64,000 bases of DNA from positions 22,124,150 through 22,188,149 of the forward strand of contig JASXTE010000014.1 in NCBI GenBank assembly GCA_030280995.1. Reading direction: 5' to 3'. Origin of the DNA: Hemileia vastatrix. Lineage: Eukaryota > Basidiomycota > Pucciniomycetes > Pucciniales > Zaghouaniaceae. Both the position numbers and the translations under genes were made by a program. Positions within the stretch are counted from its first letter, which is position 1. Each line of letters opens with the position of its first letter. The notes under the pieces were generated by a model that saw only the letters and a list, made by a program, of their open reading frames with translations, had not been told where the DNA came from and searched no databases. Below, piece by piece: positions 21,180 through 34,014 of this stretch.

Positions 21180-22437
21180 AAATTTTCAGATGTAACAACT
21201 CATACTTGATGAATTTCTCACAAAGGAAGAAGAAATAATTGTATTTACTGAATTGATAAACTCATACAATACAACAAGGCCCCTCAAAAAAGAATTAATC
21301 AACAGAGACCGTGTTGAAGGACATCATAACTTAATGAAAGATTATTTCAATTTTAATTGTACATACAACAACCATCTCTTTGAAAGATGATTCTGAATCA
21401 GCAAAGAACTTTCTTAAATGCTTTCTACAGATTTACAGGAACATAACACATTTTGGATTTGTAAAGTGTAAGCCAATTAAAATATAATAGTTTTATGACT
21501 CTAATTTGTTATTCTACAGGACTTTTGTGGCCAAATTGGTCTATCACTAGAACAAAAAATTACTGCTGTTCTATGTCAATTGGCCTATGGAGTCTCTGCT
21601 TATAGCACCAATGAATATGTTTGGATTGGTGAAACTACAGCCCTACAATGCCTCAAAATATTAATCAAATATATTATTACACTATATAAATCTGAGTACT
21701 TACATGAGCCTATGAAACAAGAAAATAAAATTATTCTCTGAGAATATGAAGAATGTGGTTTCTCAGGATGTCTTGGCACAATTGATAGAATGCATTGGAC
21801 TTGGAAACATTGTCCAGGAGCATGGGCAGGTCAGTTTCAGGGCAAAGAAAGTTCATCTACAATGATTTTGTAGGAAGTTGCCAGCAAAAGCTTGCACTTC
21901 TGTCACTGCTTTTTTGGATCCCCAGGCTCTTTGAACAATGTTAATTTGCTTCACAGAAGCAGTATTTTTGATAAACTTCTTTCAGGAACACAAGATAACA
22001 TAAAATTTAAAATTAACCAACACAAATATTCAAACTCCTACTATCTTGCTAATGGAATATGTCCTTACTGGTCATCTTTTCTCAAAACTATTCCTCACCT
22101 GCAAGATGCTCCAATTAAATACTTTTCTAAACTTCAAGAGGCTGCACAAAAATATATAAAGTGTGTTTTTGGTGTACTGAAAGCACATTGGGGAATAATC
22201 ACCCAGCCTTGTTGTCTACTGGGCATTGATTCTGTAAAAGATGTCTTGACATGTTGTGTTGTTCTTCACAACATGGTGGTAGAATCTAAGTCAGAAAATG
22301 ATCCTTATATTTCAAATGAATATATCAGCAGTCAAATAATTACCAACAACTCTGATCCAATCATCTCCAATACATTTTCAAACTACATCTGCTGTAATCA
22401 AGAGTTACATAATTCAAGTATGCACTTCCAACTTTGA
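21180..22437 (+). pseudogene. Harbinger-3 transposase (Plant_tran / DDE type), catalytically dead
   Basis: A plus-strand gene with one intron (GTAAGC near 21466 to TTCTACAG near 21519) contains the PIF-like order: RDRVEGHHNLMKDYF, a segment of RRFR type, then LGTIDRMHWTWKHCPGAWAG, FFGSPGSLNNVNLLHRS, YYLANGICPYWSSF, KCVFGVLKAHWGII and VVLHNMVVE. The first catalytic Asp (GTID) is kept. The second and third, which in the family sit in GSNNDIN and YLADGIYP contexts, are Asn here. Several stops (near 21395, 21740 and 21870) confirm inactivity. The partner gene is on the opposite strand at 33190-34470. Confidence 0.82.
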
Positions 22438-22740
22438 GAAGACCTTAAAGCACACAACTGGGAATCTAGAGGGAGTTTGGATATCTGAAAAAAAATGAAT
22501 GATAAGTGATGAGTTTATGGAGCATGTAAAATTTAATCCAATGAATATAGATCTGTAAAAGGATTTCCATCCTTGTGCACAAGAATAATCTGGAAACAGC
22601 CTATGGATAGTAAGTAAAAATACTTCACTCCTGAATGAGTTATTTTCTCTTACCAACCATTGATTATTGTCAGATCATCCTTATCCAAGAAAATGCACAA
22701 ATAGTCTATGGTCCCTCAAGGTGAGTTTTTTTTTTCTTCT

Positions 22741-23800
22741 ACTTTAGTTTTTAATTTTTTCTCTCCTTTTTTTTTTTTTTAATCTGGCTAATATTTTTTT
22801 TCTATCTTATCTCCTTTTTTTTTTTTTTTTTTTAATCTTGCTTCAAGCTAACTTCTTTTTTTTTTTCAGATATTTGCTGCTGAAAATTCCAGAACACAGA
22901 CAATTCTTGGTCATGTCTTTCTACCCCATCAGCCCCTGATTTGAATATAAAAGCACACCTCCAAATGCCCATTTTCCCTCAGATCTTTTCTCAACTTGCA
23001 ATAATATATTTATTTCACCTTTTATAATAGTAGCCTTTTTTACTTTTTAGTAGAGTTCAAGACTTTAATAATTTTCATTTGAAATGTAAAATATTTTCTT
23101 CATCTCTTTTTATGTGCACCATTAATTTTAGATATATTTCATATACTGACAAAATATTTATCCACAAACAAATGCATCTATTTCATCTTATTTAAAGGTA
23201 TAATTATCATTACTAACCCACCTTTTTTTTTTTAACTTTGCTTTCATACTTTGTAAAATAACTAAATCTTCTTCCATCTCACAATCTTTTTCTTTTGAGT
23301 GTAAAATTTTAAGATCATTAGCCATCATTTCACTGACAGACTTCTCCTCATTTATGCTAGAGTTTCTTTCTGAAAGTCGCAGTTGTCTTACTCTAATATC
23401 TAGATTTTTTTTCCTCAATAGCTAGCTTTCTTCTCCAATAATTATTTTCTTTGTTTTAAAATAGAATATTCTCTTTTTTCAGTTCATTTCTTGACTTGGT
23501 TAGCCTATTTGTGTCACTTATGTATGTTACATGTTTTTAAGAAAGGTCATTGTAGTGGGATGTGAGTAAGGATTTATCTTCTTACATTCCTTCAGTAAGT
23601 CACATTTTCTTTGTAGCTTTGATCCCAATTAGACAGACTGTAAACCCACTAGAGGCTAGAGAAGGTGTTGGCGGGTCACTAGTAAAGTCTTCATTCCCAT
23701 TACTATAATTTCCAGTCAAATCAACTGTCACACTCTTTGGGACCTGGGTTGGTTCCATTCACCACTTTGGAGCAAACTTTAACTTCTCCCAGGCAGGAAG
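22741..23800. repeat. 1.06-kb direct repeat, copy 1 (left of Gypsy-1)
   Basis: This segment, beginning near ACTTTAGTTTTTAATT and ending CCCAGGCAGGAAG, matches 32943-34014 almost base for base apart from poly-T length changes. It contains the 3' part of the Harbinger-3 ORF1 on the minus strand, truncated at 23800 by the Gypsy-1 LTR. Confidence 0.95.
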
Positions 23801-24938
23801 TGTCGTTCAGTCGTCTAGAAGAAGGTAAGGAAAAGAGGAGAAAAGGAGGAAAAAAGGAGGAGGACAAGGGAAAAGATAAAAGAAATAAACTATAATAGAA
23901 TATTTAATTTATTTAAAAGGAAAACAACGGCGAGTAACTTGAGAGATGACAAAAACTTAGACTTTATTAATAATAATATTATTTAAGGTAAGGGTTCTGC
24001 GCGGCAAACACTTTTAATTACTATCAGACTTAAAGAAACCTTTAAATTGTTATATAGAATTTTAATTAGAATTGTATTACTAATAGAAAAAAATATAAAC
24101 GTAATAAAATTGTATTTAATTTGTGGAGTGTATAATAAGTGATGATGCTACAGGGGATTATCCAAGGCCCTTTTATAGGCAATGGGTCCTCTGAAGCGCC
24201 ACTATATTTGTAAATAAAATAATTAGAATAGAATAAAACAAATATATCAAAGAGTAAATGAAACATAACAATGTAGAGAAAAATATGAAACAACTAATTA
24301 AAACCCCAATTAAGAATCCAATTTTCCCGCCATTAATTCCCAAATCAGTAAGTAAAAATAGTGAATAACTAAACAAGATTGGAACATAGGAACTATGAGA
24401 AAAATAATTCCAAACAGATGGTACAGTATGATTTAAGGATATTTTAAGTGAAACAAAAAAATACTTTGACGCAAAAAAACATGTAATTAATCTCAATTTA
24501 GTATAAATTAATTAATTGGTTTTTCCTGACACAATTAAGGGTCAAAAGAAGCGTCATTAATTATTGTTTAGTATTATGTGAAAGGTGTTATTTAATATAT
24601 AAATTTAAATAATTAATTTAAATATATTAAAAGTCAATTTTACACTTATAATTATAATATATGTTTTTCAATTAATTAAATATAAATTTATAACTATTAA
24701 ATACATAAAAATGCGCCATTATTTGTAGAATATATTATATTATGTTCAATTTAACTGTATATAAAAATATATATAACCAATAAAATTAATGTAACACTTG
24801 TATATAATAAAATACTTATATAATTTTATTATGCAATAAAATATTAATTTATATTCATTAAATACAATTCTTACCCACTCTTTCAGGTTTTATAAGTTAC
24901 ATATCATTTACTGGACTCCTGGAATAGCCTGGCTGACA
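23801..24938 (-). repeat. Gypsy-1 3' LTR
   Basis: Plus-strand ends TGTCGTTCAGTCGTC and AGCCTGGCTGACA. The polypurine tract of the element lies just inside (plus strand CTCCCTCACTCT at 24939-24950). Confidence 0.92.
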
Positions 24939-24973
24939 CTCCCTCACTCTAAAAAAAACAATAAAAAAAAATG

Positions 24974-27900
24974 CTAAGATTTTTTCTTTTTGTATTTTTT
25001 CAACAGAGAAGGCAGATTTGAAATTTCCTTGCCAGGTATCCATGCATCATGTTCAGATGATTTGTTCTTATATCTCAACAAATATTCAGTACCTCTTTCA
25101 GAAGTGATAATCCTATCATTGAGAATTTTATCAATTTCTGCTGTTTCTGTGACTTCCTGAGGGTTCTTCTTAGGTCTTCCTCTTCTTTTTGGAAATAAGT
25201 CACTGTTGGAAGTATAAGGCTTAAGAAAAGAAATGGGAAAGACAGGATGTTTCCTATCATATGGAGAATACAATACAACTTCTACTGCATTATCACCAAC
25301 CATTCTTTTAACAACAAATGGTCCTACAAAAGGATCTTTTAATTTGTGGTTACATTGTAAATTGAAACGGACAATAGAGATCAACACTTCATCACCCTTG
25401 TTAAATGTGTATTCTTTATGGGATTTATCCCATCTTTTCTTTTCATATTCAAATGCTTTATCAATACAACTCTGAGCATGTTTTCTGCATAGCTGTTGCA
25501 TTTGCATAAAAGATTTTACACCAGGGTGTAGTTCCAACTTAGGTAATTTATTATTGAGAATCTGAGCAGGAGTGTTTGGGACATAACCTAACCAAAGCTC
25601 AAAAGGCTTTTTCTCAGTGACAGAATGAACAGTGCTATTATATGCAAATTCAAGACCAGGCAAAAGAGTGACCCAATCATGAGTAAATCTGTCATTGTCT
25701 TTATATTCTAAACCAAAGGCACAATACCTTCTAATCATATCTTCCAGAGTTTGAATCATTCTTTCAGCTAGACCATCAGTCTGAGGATGGTGAGCTGTAG
25801 ACAATTTCAACTCACAGCCACAAATATTCATCAAAGAGGTCCAAAACTCAGAAGTGAATTTTGGATCCCTATCAGAGATAATGGCTTTTGGAAAACCAAT
25901 AATATTAAACATGTAAGACCACCATAAGAAAGCTAATTCCTTGGTGGATACATCTTTGTGGGTTGGAATAAATTTGCACATTTTTGTGAATCTATCTACT
26001 ATTACCCAACAAGAGTTAAAGCTGTCTTTACCTGCAACAGGAAGACCAGTGACAAAATCCATATTAATGATTTGCCAGGGAGCACTAGGTGCTTCAATAT
26101 GTTGTAATAACCCTGCTCTCTTACCTGGTAACCTTTTAGATTTTTGGCAGGAATCACAAGATTCAACATATAATTTTGGGTCTTCAGACATATTAGCCCA
26201 CCATGCAGTGTTTTTGATTCTAATCAATGTTTTTTCAAGATCAAAATGACCAGCTAATATGTCATCATGACAAAGTTTGAGGATAGTTTCTTTCATTGAA
26301 GGAGGAATTACAATTACATTGGTAAGCTTCCTTCTATAATATATATAACCATCTTCAATAGAGAACTTTCCTTTATTTAAAGCATTTTGGTACTTTGCAG
26401 GAAGAGTTTTTATTAATGCTTGAATTGAAGCATTCTTAGGATCATTTAAGATAGTAACCAATTTATTTAAATCATAATCTTTATCATATGAATCCAGTAT
26501 TAACTGTAATAACTCCTCTTCCATATCAACTATAAATATACCATGGATATGAACAGTATCATCTTCAGGTACATAAGCAGGATTTGAGTCATTATTTGGA
26601 AGAGGCAATCTGGAGAGCATATCAACATTAGAGTGAAAGTTTCCAGCTCTATGGATAATTGTCATCCTTCCTCTGTATTCTTGAACAGCAAGTTGCCACC
26701 TGAACATATGTCTGTTAGGTGTCTTTAGGTTTAAGAGAGACTTCACAGCACTACAGTCAGTTACCAACTCAAATTTTTGGTCATCCAAATAGTAATGAAG
26801 TTTCTCAAGAGCCCAAACAACTGCTAAGCACTCCAATTGAGTGGCACCATATTTCAATTCACTATTTCTCAAGGTTCTTGAAATATAACAAATTACAACC
26901 TCTGAGGATTTATCATTAATAATTTGCTTTTGGTGAAGGGCAGCACCCAGACCAATAAAGCTAGCATCTGTATAAAGGACAAATGGCTTGTTAAATTCTG
27001 GAAGAGCCAATATAGGGGCTGTCATTAAGCAACTTTTTAATGTATCAAAAGCTTTTTGACAGTCATTATTCCAGAGAAAAGAAACATCTTTTCTGGTCAG
27101 TTTTGTAAGAGGCAAGGCTATGACCTGATAATTTTTGATATATTGTCTATAATAGCCACACATACCCAAAAAACATTTGATTTCTCTTACAGAAGTTGGT
27201 TCTTTCACATTTTGAATGGCAGCAACTTTATTATGGTCTACACAAATTTGTAAGCCTGACACAACATGGCCAAGGACTTTCAAAGATTGAAAACCAAATT
27301 TACACTTTTTTAAAGATAAGGTCATATTGATTTCATCCATTTTTTGGAAAACTCTATTCAAGTGAATCATATGTTCATCAAAAGTTTTAGAAAAAACAAT
27401 AATATCATCAATATAAACCATGAGCCAACCTTCAATAATTTCTTGATGGAAAGTGTTATCCATAACTTTCTGGAAAACTGAAGGAGCATTTTTAGGGCCA
27501 AATGGCATCCTAACATACTTATATATTCCCATATGAGTAGCAATAAGCAAAAAATTTTGAGAATTTTTCTCAACTGGAACTTGATGATAACCTTTATTAC
27601 CATCCAGACAACTAATAAATTTTGCACCTTGCAAGGTAGCATGTATTGAATTAATTCTGGGTAAAGGATAAATATCATCAACAGTATAAGTATTTAAAGC
27701 TCTGTAATCTCCACATAATCTAGCTTTATCTTTTTCATAAGAAATCAAGACTGGGGAGATTACACAATATTTGGGGGTGACATCCACTTTCTCAATGATA
27801 TTCATTTTCAATAATGTTTCAATATTATCTTCAATATCTTTTCTTTTTGATGGAGAAGCAGGATATGGTTTTTTCTTAAGACTAGGAGGAATATCACTCA

Positions 27901-28501
27901 AGTTACAGGATAAGGTAATTTTCATTTCTTCCTGAACAATTCCCAAGACATGAGAACCATGAGCAAAAGCCATAGGGAAAGAGGTAATAGAGGCAACAAT
28001 AGAATCCTTTTGTTCACTAGTCAACTGATCACAAAAAGAAGCGGTATTTATTTCATGTAATAAATCATCCATTTCAGTTGTTGTTCTATCTTTACACTGG
28101 ATCAGTGAGTTACAAGATTTCAACAAATGCCCAGAAGTTCTAGGAGAGGAAATTTTGAATTTCCTTTTCCCATTCATTCCTAAGGTAAAGCAATTATTTT
28201 CTGGGTCCAGTTTCACACCAAACATGGTTAAAATATCATTTCCCATAATAAACCAATTGCTCAAATTATCATTTTTCATGACAACAAACTCACAAATAGC
28301 TCTGACAAAACCATTATTATATTTGAAGAATACAGAGGTTTTGTATTTGCCAATAGGAAATAAGGTAGAACCATACCCTCTCCATTTTTCAGAAGTTATA
28401 GGTAATAATTTACTTAAATATTCCTTATCCACTGAAGCCAAAGCTTTTTCAGATACTACACTTCCTCCAGCACCAGAATCAAGAACTACATCAACATTTT
28501 A
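24974..28501 (-). CDS. Gypsy-1 pol: protease, reverse transcriptase, RNase H, integrase, chromodomain
   Basis: An open run of more than 1150 codons. Going N to C: a DSGAGGS protease motif sits at the upstream edge (about 28470). RT shows RMPFGPKNAPSVFQKVMDN and the catalytic MVYIDDIIVF. RNase H shows VLYTDASFIGLGAAL and LECLAVVWALEKL. Integrase has an HHCC zinc finger (GHFDLEKT...CDSCQKSK), catalytic D in INMDFVTGLP, D in IISDRDPKF and E in HPQTDGLAERMIQ. A GPF-type module (KDPFVGPFVVKRM) precedes RGRPKK and a chromodomain. All diagnostic catalytic residues are present. A TAA (28499-28501) just before the protease separates it from gag in the same frame. Length and order are normal for chromoviruses. 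Confidence 0.95.
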
Positions 28502-31141
28502 ACCATTAATGATAACAGGTGCCTTTAAAGGGGATATAGGAATAGAATTGTTAGTAATATCTTTAATTATCTCAGTATTTTCTACTGAAGATAAATTCAA
28601 TACACAATCTTCAGATATATTATTTAAATAATGGACATCATGTTTCAACATTAAAACATCTTTAACAGATTCATTGTCATAGGAGATATTACTTTCACCG
28701 TCACTGGAAGAATTATTGACATCAAGTTCAACTTCATCAGTGTCTTCATTTTGTTCAACAAGATAAATTTTCTTGTCACAAACATGACCCTTCTGCCACG
28801 GTTTGTTACACTTATAACAAGTATTTGTTGCATATTTTTTAGGTGCAACTGGGGCAGAGGGTTTACCAGATTTTTCTGGGAGCTTTGTAGAAGGTTTATT
28901 CTGATCATTATAAGATTTACCAAGGTAATTCTTTGGTTCATATCCATGGTTGAGCAGTACTTCATTACAGATATTAATGAAAGAAGAATTTTCCCTTACA
29001 TGCTCAGTTCTAGCCACAATCAAATCCCTAAGAGAATTTGGTAATTTATACAAGATTTTATCTCTCCAAATATCATAATCCATCTTTGGATCAATTGCTC
29101 TAAGGATTTTTGTTATTTTCATCAGAAAAACAATGGGCTTTTCAACAGAGGAGGATACATATCTAGTATTCTCATACAGTCTCTGTTGAGCTAACCTGAA
29201 TTTTTAACCACCAAACTGATTCTCAATCAAGGATTTCCAATCATTCCATGTATAATGATTGTTATCTAAAAGAACAGATTCATACCACATCAAGGCTACA
29301 TTGGAAAATAAAGAAATTAGCTTAGAAACAATTTCCTCATCAGGTAGTTTATAAGATCTCTTTAAATTATCAATTCTTTGGATAAAGTGTTGCCAATCAG
29401 AGGAAGAATCACCATCAAAGGTAGGATATTGGTCTAACTTAGGCCAATTTTTCTGACTACTGGGATGGTCCACTTTTTGGTTTGAATTATTCATTATTAA
29501 TAATTCCTGAAGTTTAGCCAGGTGTTCAGAAATTTCATTATTTACAGAAACAGCTGGTGCATGACCATCACAAGATTTTTTGCTAGTAGCAAAAGATTTT
29601 ACAGACTCATTGTCAGTTTGTTTAATGGTTGAAATATGAGGAAAAAAGGATGAACTTTGCTCAGGTTTTTTCCCTTTATTTTTATGCAGCTTATTGACAG
29701 AAATCTCATTTAATTCATTATTTATGGTTAAGGTTGAGAACTTTTCCTGCAGGTCAGACACATAGTTTCTTATTCTTAGAATTTCAGACATCTGGTCATT
29801 TACTTTTGCAAGAGATAGAACATTTCTGTCCTCAGAAACTGAGTGTTTTGTACTTAGTGCATGGAAATCATTTTTTAGCTTTTTAAACTCATTTTTCAGA
29901 GATTTTATTTCATTCTTGAATGAATAATTTTCCTCAATAAGGGGTTTCAATTCACTCAAGGTTTTATGTAGACTGATATTTCTATCTGAGATAGCTCTAT
30001 GGTCACTTCTTATTTGTTTTTGTTGACTAAGAACAATATTCAAAGTTTCTTTGATTTTTAAATAAGCTGTATCTTGTACAGAAGAACTCACTTTACATTG
30101 CAAGTGTTTATTATTTAATCTATCATTTTCATGGATTAACACATCTCTCAAATGTTTGTCTTTCACAACATTAAAATCAAGGGTATCTTTCAATATTTCC
30201 TCAGAAGTTCTTTCAATTAAGGTATAGATTTCAGGGGGAACAGAATCATTTTTAATTGCAAGAGAAGGATTAATTAAAGAAGTAGAAGTTAAATGTAAAG
30301 GTTCATCAAATGACAATTTGCTAATTACATCGATAGGGCTACTAGTTACAGGAAGCTGTCTTTTAACAGGTTAAACTGTTCTTTCACCATGTTCAATAAT
30401 ATTACCTGCAGAAGAAGATTTATTAGAAAACATACCCAAGTGACTATCAACCAAATTACTTACCATGGCAGAGGAGGAAACTTCCCCTGAGACTGGGTTT
30501 GGGATTGTGCTTGGGCCTTCTTTCTCCTGCCTTGTTGGTAGGGATGAGGAGGTGGATGGAAATTGGGTGTTCTGGATGGGCCAGGCTGATGATGAGGAGG
30601 GTGTTGCACATTCTGTTGGTAGTGACTCATTAGATAATCCCATTTCCATTGCTCTACTTCCATAGTATTTGGATTCCGGATGGTTGAGCTGGGTGGCTGT
30701 GAAGGTTGAGCCTGAAACTGAGGCTGATTTGGAGGCAACTGAGGAGGGGCCTGGGCCTGAATCTGGTTCCTGAGTTCTTGAACCTGATCCCACAAGGTGT
30801 CTACTTTTGCTTTGTACGTCATATTTTCTGTCTTCAACTTTTTTATATGACTGGACAGGTTGCTGATTTGTTGTGGCAGAGGAAGCTTTTTTATTTTGAA
30901 TCCTTTTGGAAGACCTTCTTGAGGTACTAGAGGATTTACTTCCTTCTGTGGTGCTGGGGGAAGGGGGTTTGGTTTGTTTACATTTCCTGTCATTTTCACA
31001 TCCTGAAGTATGTGAATTCTTTGTGTTAGCATAAGATTTTTTATGTCCAACTTTAGAAGAACTCACAGTGTCAGCATCATAGTCAATTTCAATTTCATCC
31101 ACTTGCATGTTATCCATTTTTTCAGCCAAATTGTTGGACAT
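28499..31141 (-). pseudogene. Gypsy-1 gag and N-terminal region, interrupted by in-frame TAA codons
   Basis: Three open blocks in the same frame as pol are separated by single TAA codons at 30371-30373, 29204-29206 and 28499-28501. Block 1 (from MSNNLAEKMDNMQVDE at 31141) is a Ser/Pro-rich disordered N-terminus. Block 2 has a long coiled coil then a capsid-like domain (DQYPTFDGDSSSDWQHFIQR ... NDWKSLIENQFGG). Block 3 has a zinc knuckle (CYKCNKPWQKGHVC, the W-x-x-GH-x-C variant common in this group) and an acidic Asp/Glu stretch before the protease. No frameshift occurs over about 6.2 kb. Confidence 0.88.
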
Positions 31142-31824
31142 AATAGTGGGAAGATTTTAATTTACTTCTTATTATTAAAAAAAATAATAAAAGTTAGTTA
31201 ATAATTGCTCCAAATAATAAAAAAAAATTTTATTAATTAAATTATAGAAAAAAAAATTTTCAATATAAAGTAATAATTATAAAAAATTAATTTTTAAAAA
31301 ATGGATTGCAAGGTTAAATTGGGAATAAACAATCAAGTTAATTCAACCAATTAATTACCAATATTAAATATGGCAATATATTTGGGACTAAGCACAAAGT
31401 ACTTTTAAGTCAACCAAAATTAATAATAATTAATAAAAAAAAATTAAATTAATAATTCAATTTGTATTAATAAAAATGTCAATTCTTCTAGGACTAAGAG
31501 GATTTAACACTCTATAATGGTCAACTAGGAAAAAAAAATTTAATAATTGAACACTTACACTCAGTGAATCAGCAATTAAGCCACAATCACTGTTATTGCA
31601 GTAAAAATATAGTAATATGAGTGAGAGGTGCAAAGGTGAACTTACTATAGTGATCAAAAAATCACTTCAAAATAATATATGAATTAATATAATATAAACC
31701 TAAGAAATCGAACCCAATTTCGAAACACAGTCGCGGCAAAAGTTTTGTTTTTTGCTAGGTGGTCCGTGCGTTTGTCGTTTGTCGCCAGGCTCGATCGTCG
31801 TCGTCGTTTGGAAAGGTCCCCAGT
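31142..31824 (-). other. Gypsy-1 leader and primer-binding region
   Basis: A+T-rich leader between the 5' LTR and the first gag ATG. Next to the LTR the element strand reads ACTGGGGACCTTTCC, the position of the primer site, then a CGACGA run. I could not match it to a tRNA by eye. Confidence 0.6.
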
Positions 31825-32942
31825 TGTCGGTCAGTCGTCTAGAAGTAGGTAAGAAAAGGTGGAGAAATGGAGGAGGACAAGAAGGAAAATAAAAGAAATA
31901 AAATATAAAAAGATTATTTAATTTATTGAGAGGAATCAACGACGGTTTTCTTGATAGGTGACAAAAATGAGGTTATTATTAATTAATAATATTATTATGA
32001 TGTAAGGACTATGTGCAGCAGACACTATGATCACTATCAGACTTAAAGCAACCTTTAATTTGTTATATAGAATTTTAATTAGAATTTTATTACTAATAAA
32101 AAGAATATAAACATAATATAAAAAGTGTATTTAATTTGTTGAGTGTATAATAAGTGATGGGGCTACAGGGGATTAACCAAGGCCTTTTTATAGGAAATGG
32201 GCCCTCTGAAGCGCTACTATATTTGTAAATACAAGAAACATAATAGAATAAAACAAGAATTTAAAAGAATAAGTGAAACATAACAATGTAGAGAAAAATA
32301 TGAAACAAATAATTAAAAACCCCAATTAAGAATCTAATTTTCCTGCCATTAATTCCCAAATCAGTAAGTAAAAATAGTGAATAACTAAACAAGCCTGGAA
32401 CATAGGAACTATGAGAAAAATCATTCAAAACAGATGGTACAGTCTGATTTAAGGATTTTTAAGTGAAACAAAAAATATTCTGACGCAACAAATATGTAAT
32501 TTATTTCAATTCAGTATTTATTAGTTTTTCCTGACACAATTATAGGTCAAAAGAAGCGACATTATTTATTGTTTAATATTATAAGAAATGATATTTAATA
32601 TATAAATATAATTAATTAATTTAATTATATTATAAGTAAATTTTACACTTATAATTATAATATATGTTTTTAATTTATTAAATATAAATTTATAATTATT
32701 AAATACATAAAAAATGCGCCATTATTTGTAGAATATATTATATTGTGTTAAATTTAAATGTATATAAAAAATTTATATAACCAATAAAATTAATATAACA
32801 CTTGTATGTAATAAAATACTTATATAATTTTATTATGCAATAAAATATTAATTTATATACATTAAATACAATTCTTACCCCCTCTTTCAGGTCTTATAAG
32901 TTACATATCATTTACTGGACTCCTGGAATAGCCTGGCTGACA
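31825..32942 (-). repeat. Gypsy-1 5' LTR
   Basis: Ends TGTCGGTCAGTCGTC and AGCCTGGCTGACA. Collinear with the 3' LTR but with many substitutions and indels (for example in the purine-rich block after TCTAGAAG). Confidence 0.92.
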
Positions 32943-34014
32943 ATTTTAGTTTTTAATTTTTTCTCTCCTTTTTTTTTTTTTTTTTAATCTGGCTAATATT
33001 TTTTTTCTATCTTATCTCCTTTTTTTTAAAAAAAAAAAAAAAATCTTGCTTCAAGCTAACTTCTTTTTTTTTTTTTTTTCAGATATTTGCTGCTGAAAAT
33101 TCCAGAACATAGACAATTCTCGGTCATGTCTTTCTACCCCATCAGCCCCTGATTTGAATATAAAAGCACACCTCCAAATGCCCATTTTCCCTCAGATATT
33201 TTTCTCAACTTGCAATAATATATTTATTTCACCTTTTATAATAGTAGATTTTTTTACTTTTTAGTAGAGTTCAAGACTTTAATAATTTTCATTTGAAATG
33301 TAAAATATTTTCTTCATCTCTTTTTATGTGCACCATTAATTTTAGATATATTTCATATACTGACAAAATATTTATCCACAAACAAATGCATCTATTTCAT
33401 CTTATTTAAAGGTATAATTATCATTACTAACCCACCTTTTTTTTTTAACTTTGCTTTCATACTTTGTAAAATAACTAAATCATCTTCCATCTCACAATCT
33501 TTTTCTTTTGAGTGTAAAATTTTAAGATCATTAGCCATCATTTCACTGACAGACTTCTCCTCATTTATGCTAGAGTTTCTTTCTGAAAGTTGCAGTTGTC
33601 TTACTCTAATATCTAGATTTTTTTTTACTCAATAGCTAGCTTTCTTCTCCAATAATTATTTTCTTCCTTTTAAAATAGAATATTCTCTTTTTTCAGTTCA
33701 TTTCTTGACTTGGTTAGCCTATTTGTGTCACTTATGTAAGTTACATGTTTTTAAGAAAGGTCATTGTAGTGGGATGTGAGTAAGGATTTATCTTCTTACA
33801 TTCCTTCAGTAAGTCACGTTTTCTTTGTAGCTTTGATCCCAATTAGACAGACTGTAAACCCACTAGAGGCTAGAGAAGGTGTTGGCAGGTCACTAGTAAA
33901 GTCTTCATTCCCATTACTTTAATTTCCAGTCAAATCAACTGTCACACTCTTTGGGACCTGGGTTGGTTCCATTCACCACTTTGGAGCAAACTTTAACTTC
34001 TCCCAGGCAGGAAG
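32943..34014. repeat. 1.06-kb direct repeat, copy 2 (right of Gypsy-1)
   Basis: Counterpart of 22741-23800. Unlike copy 1 it continues without a break at its right end into the rest of the Harbinger-3 ORF1 (GACTCTTAAAAGC and onward), so the locus continues here. Confidence 0.95.

Larger units (their letters stand above)
23801..32942 (-). mobile_element. Gypsy-1: Ty3/gypsy chromovirus with near-intact gag-pol
   Basis: LTRs of 1138 bp (23801-24938) and 1118 bp (31825-32942) with TGTCG...GCTGACA ends enclose a single minus-strand gag-pol frame (31141-24974). Order protease-RT-RNase H-integrase identifies Ty3/gypsy, and the C-terminal chromodomain a chromovirus. The element lacks a short target duplication; instead a 1.06-kb direct repeat of the host locus lies on each side. 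The two LTRs differ much more (roughly 15 percent by eye, with indels) than the two flanking repeats do, which argues that they come from different insertions. Confidence 0.93.

Noticed and set aside
28499..30373. Stop-codon reassignment or programmed readthrough at the three Gypsy-1 TAA codons.
   Set aside because: The intact G-alpha gene reads TGA as stop and no readthrough structure is visible; private nonsense mutations are simpler.
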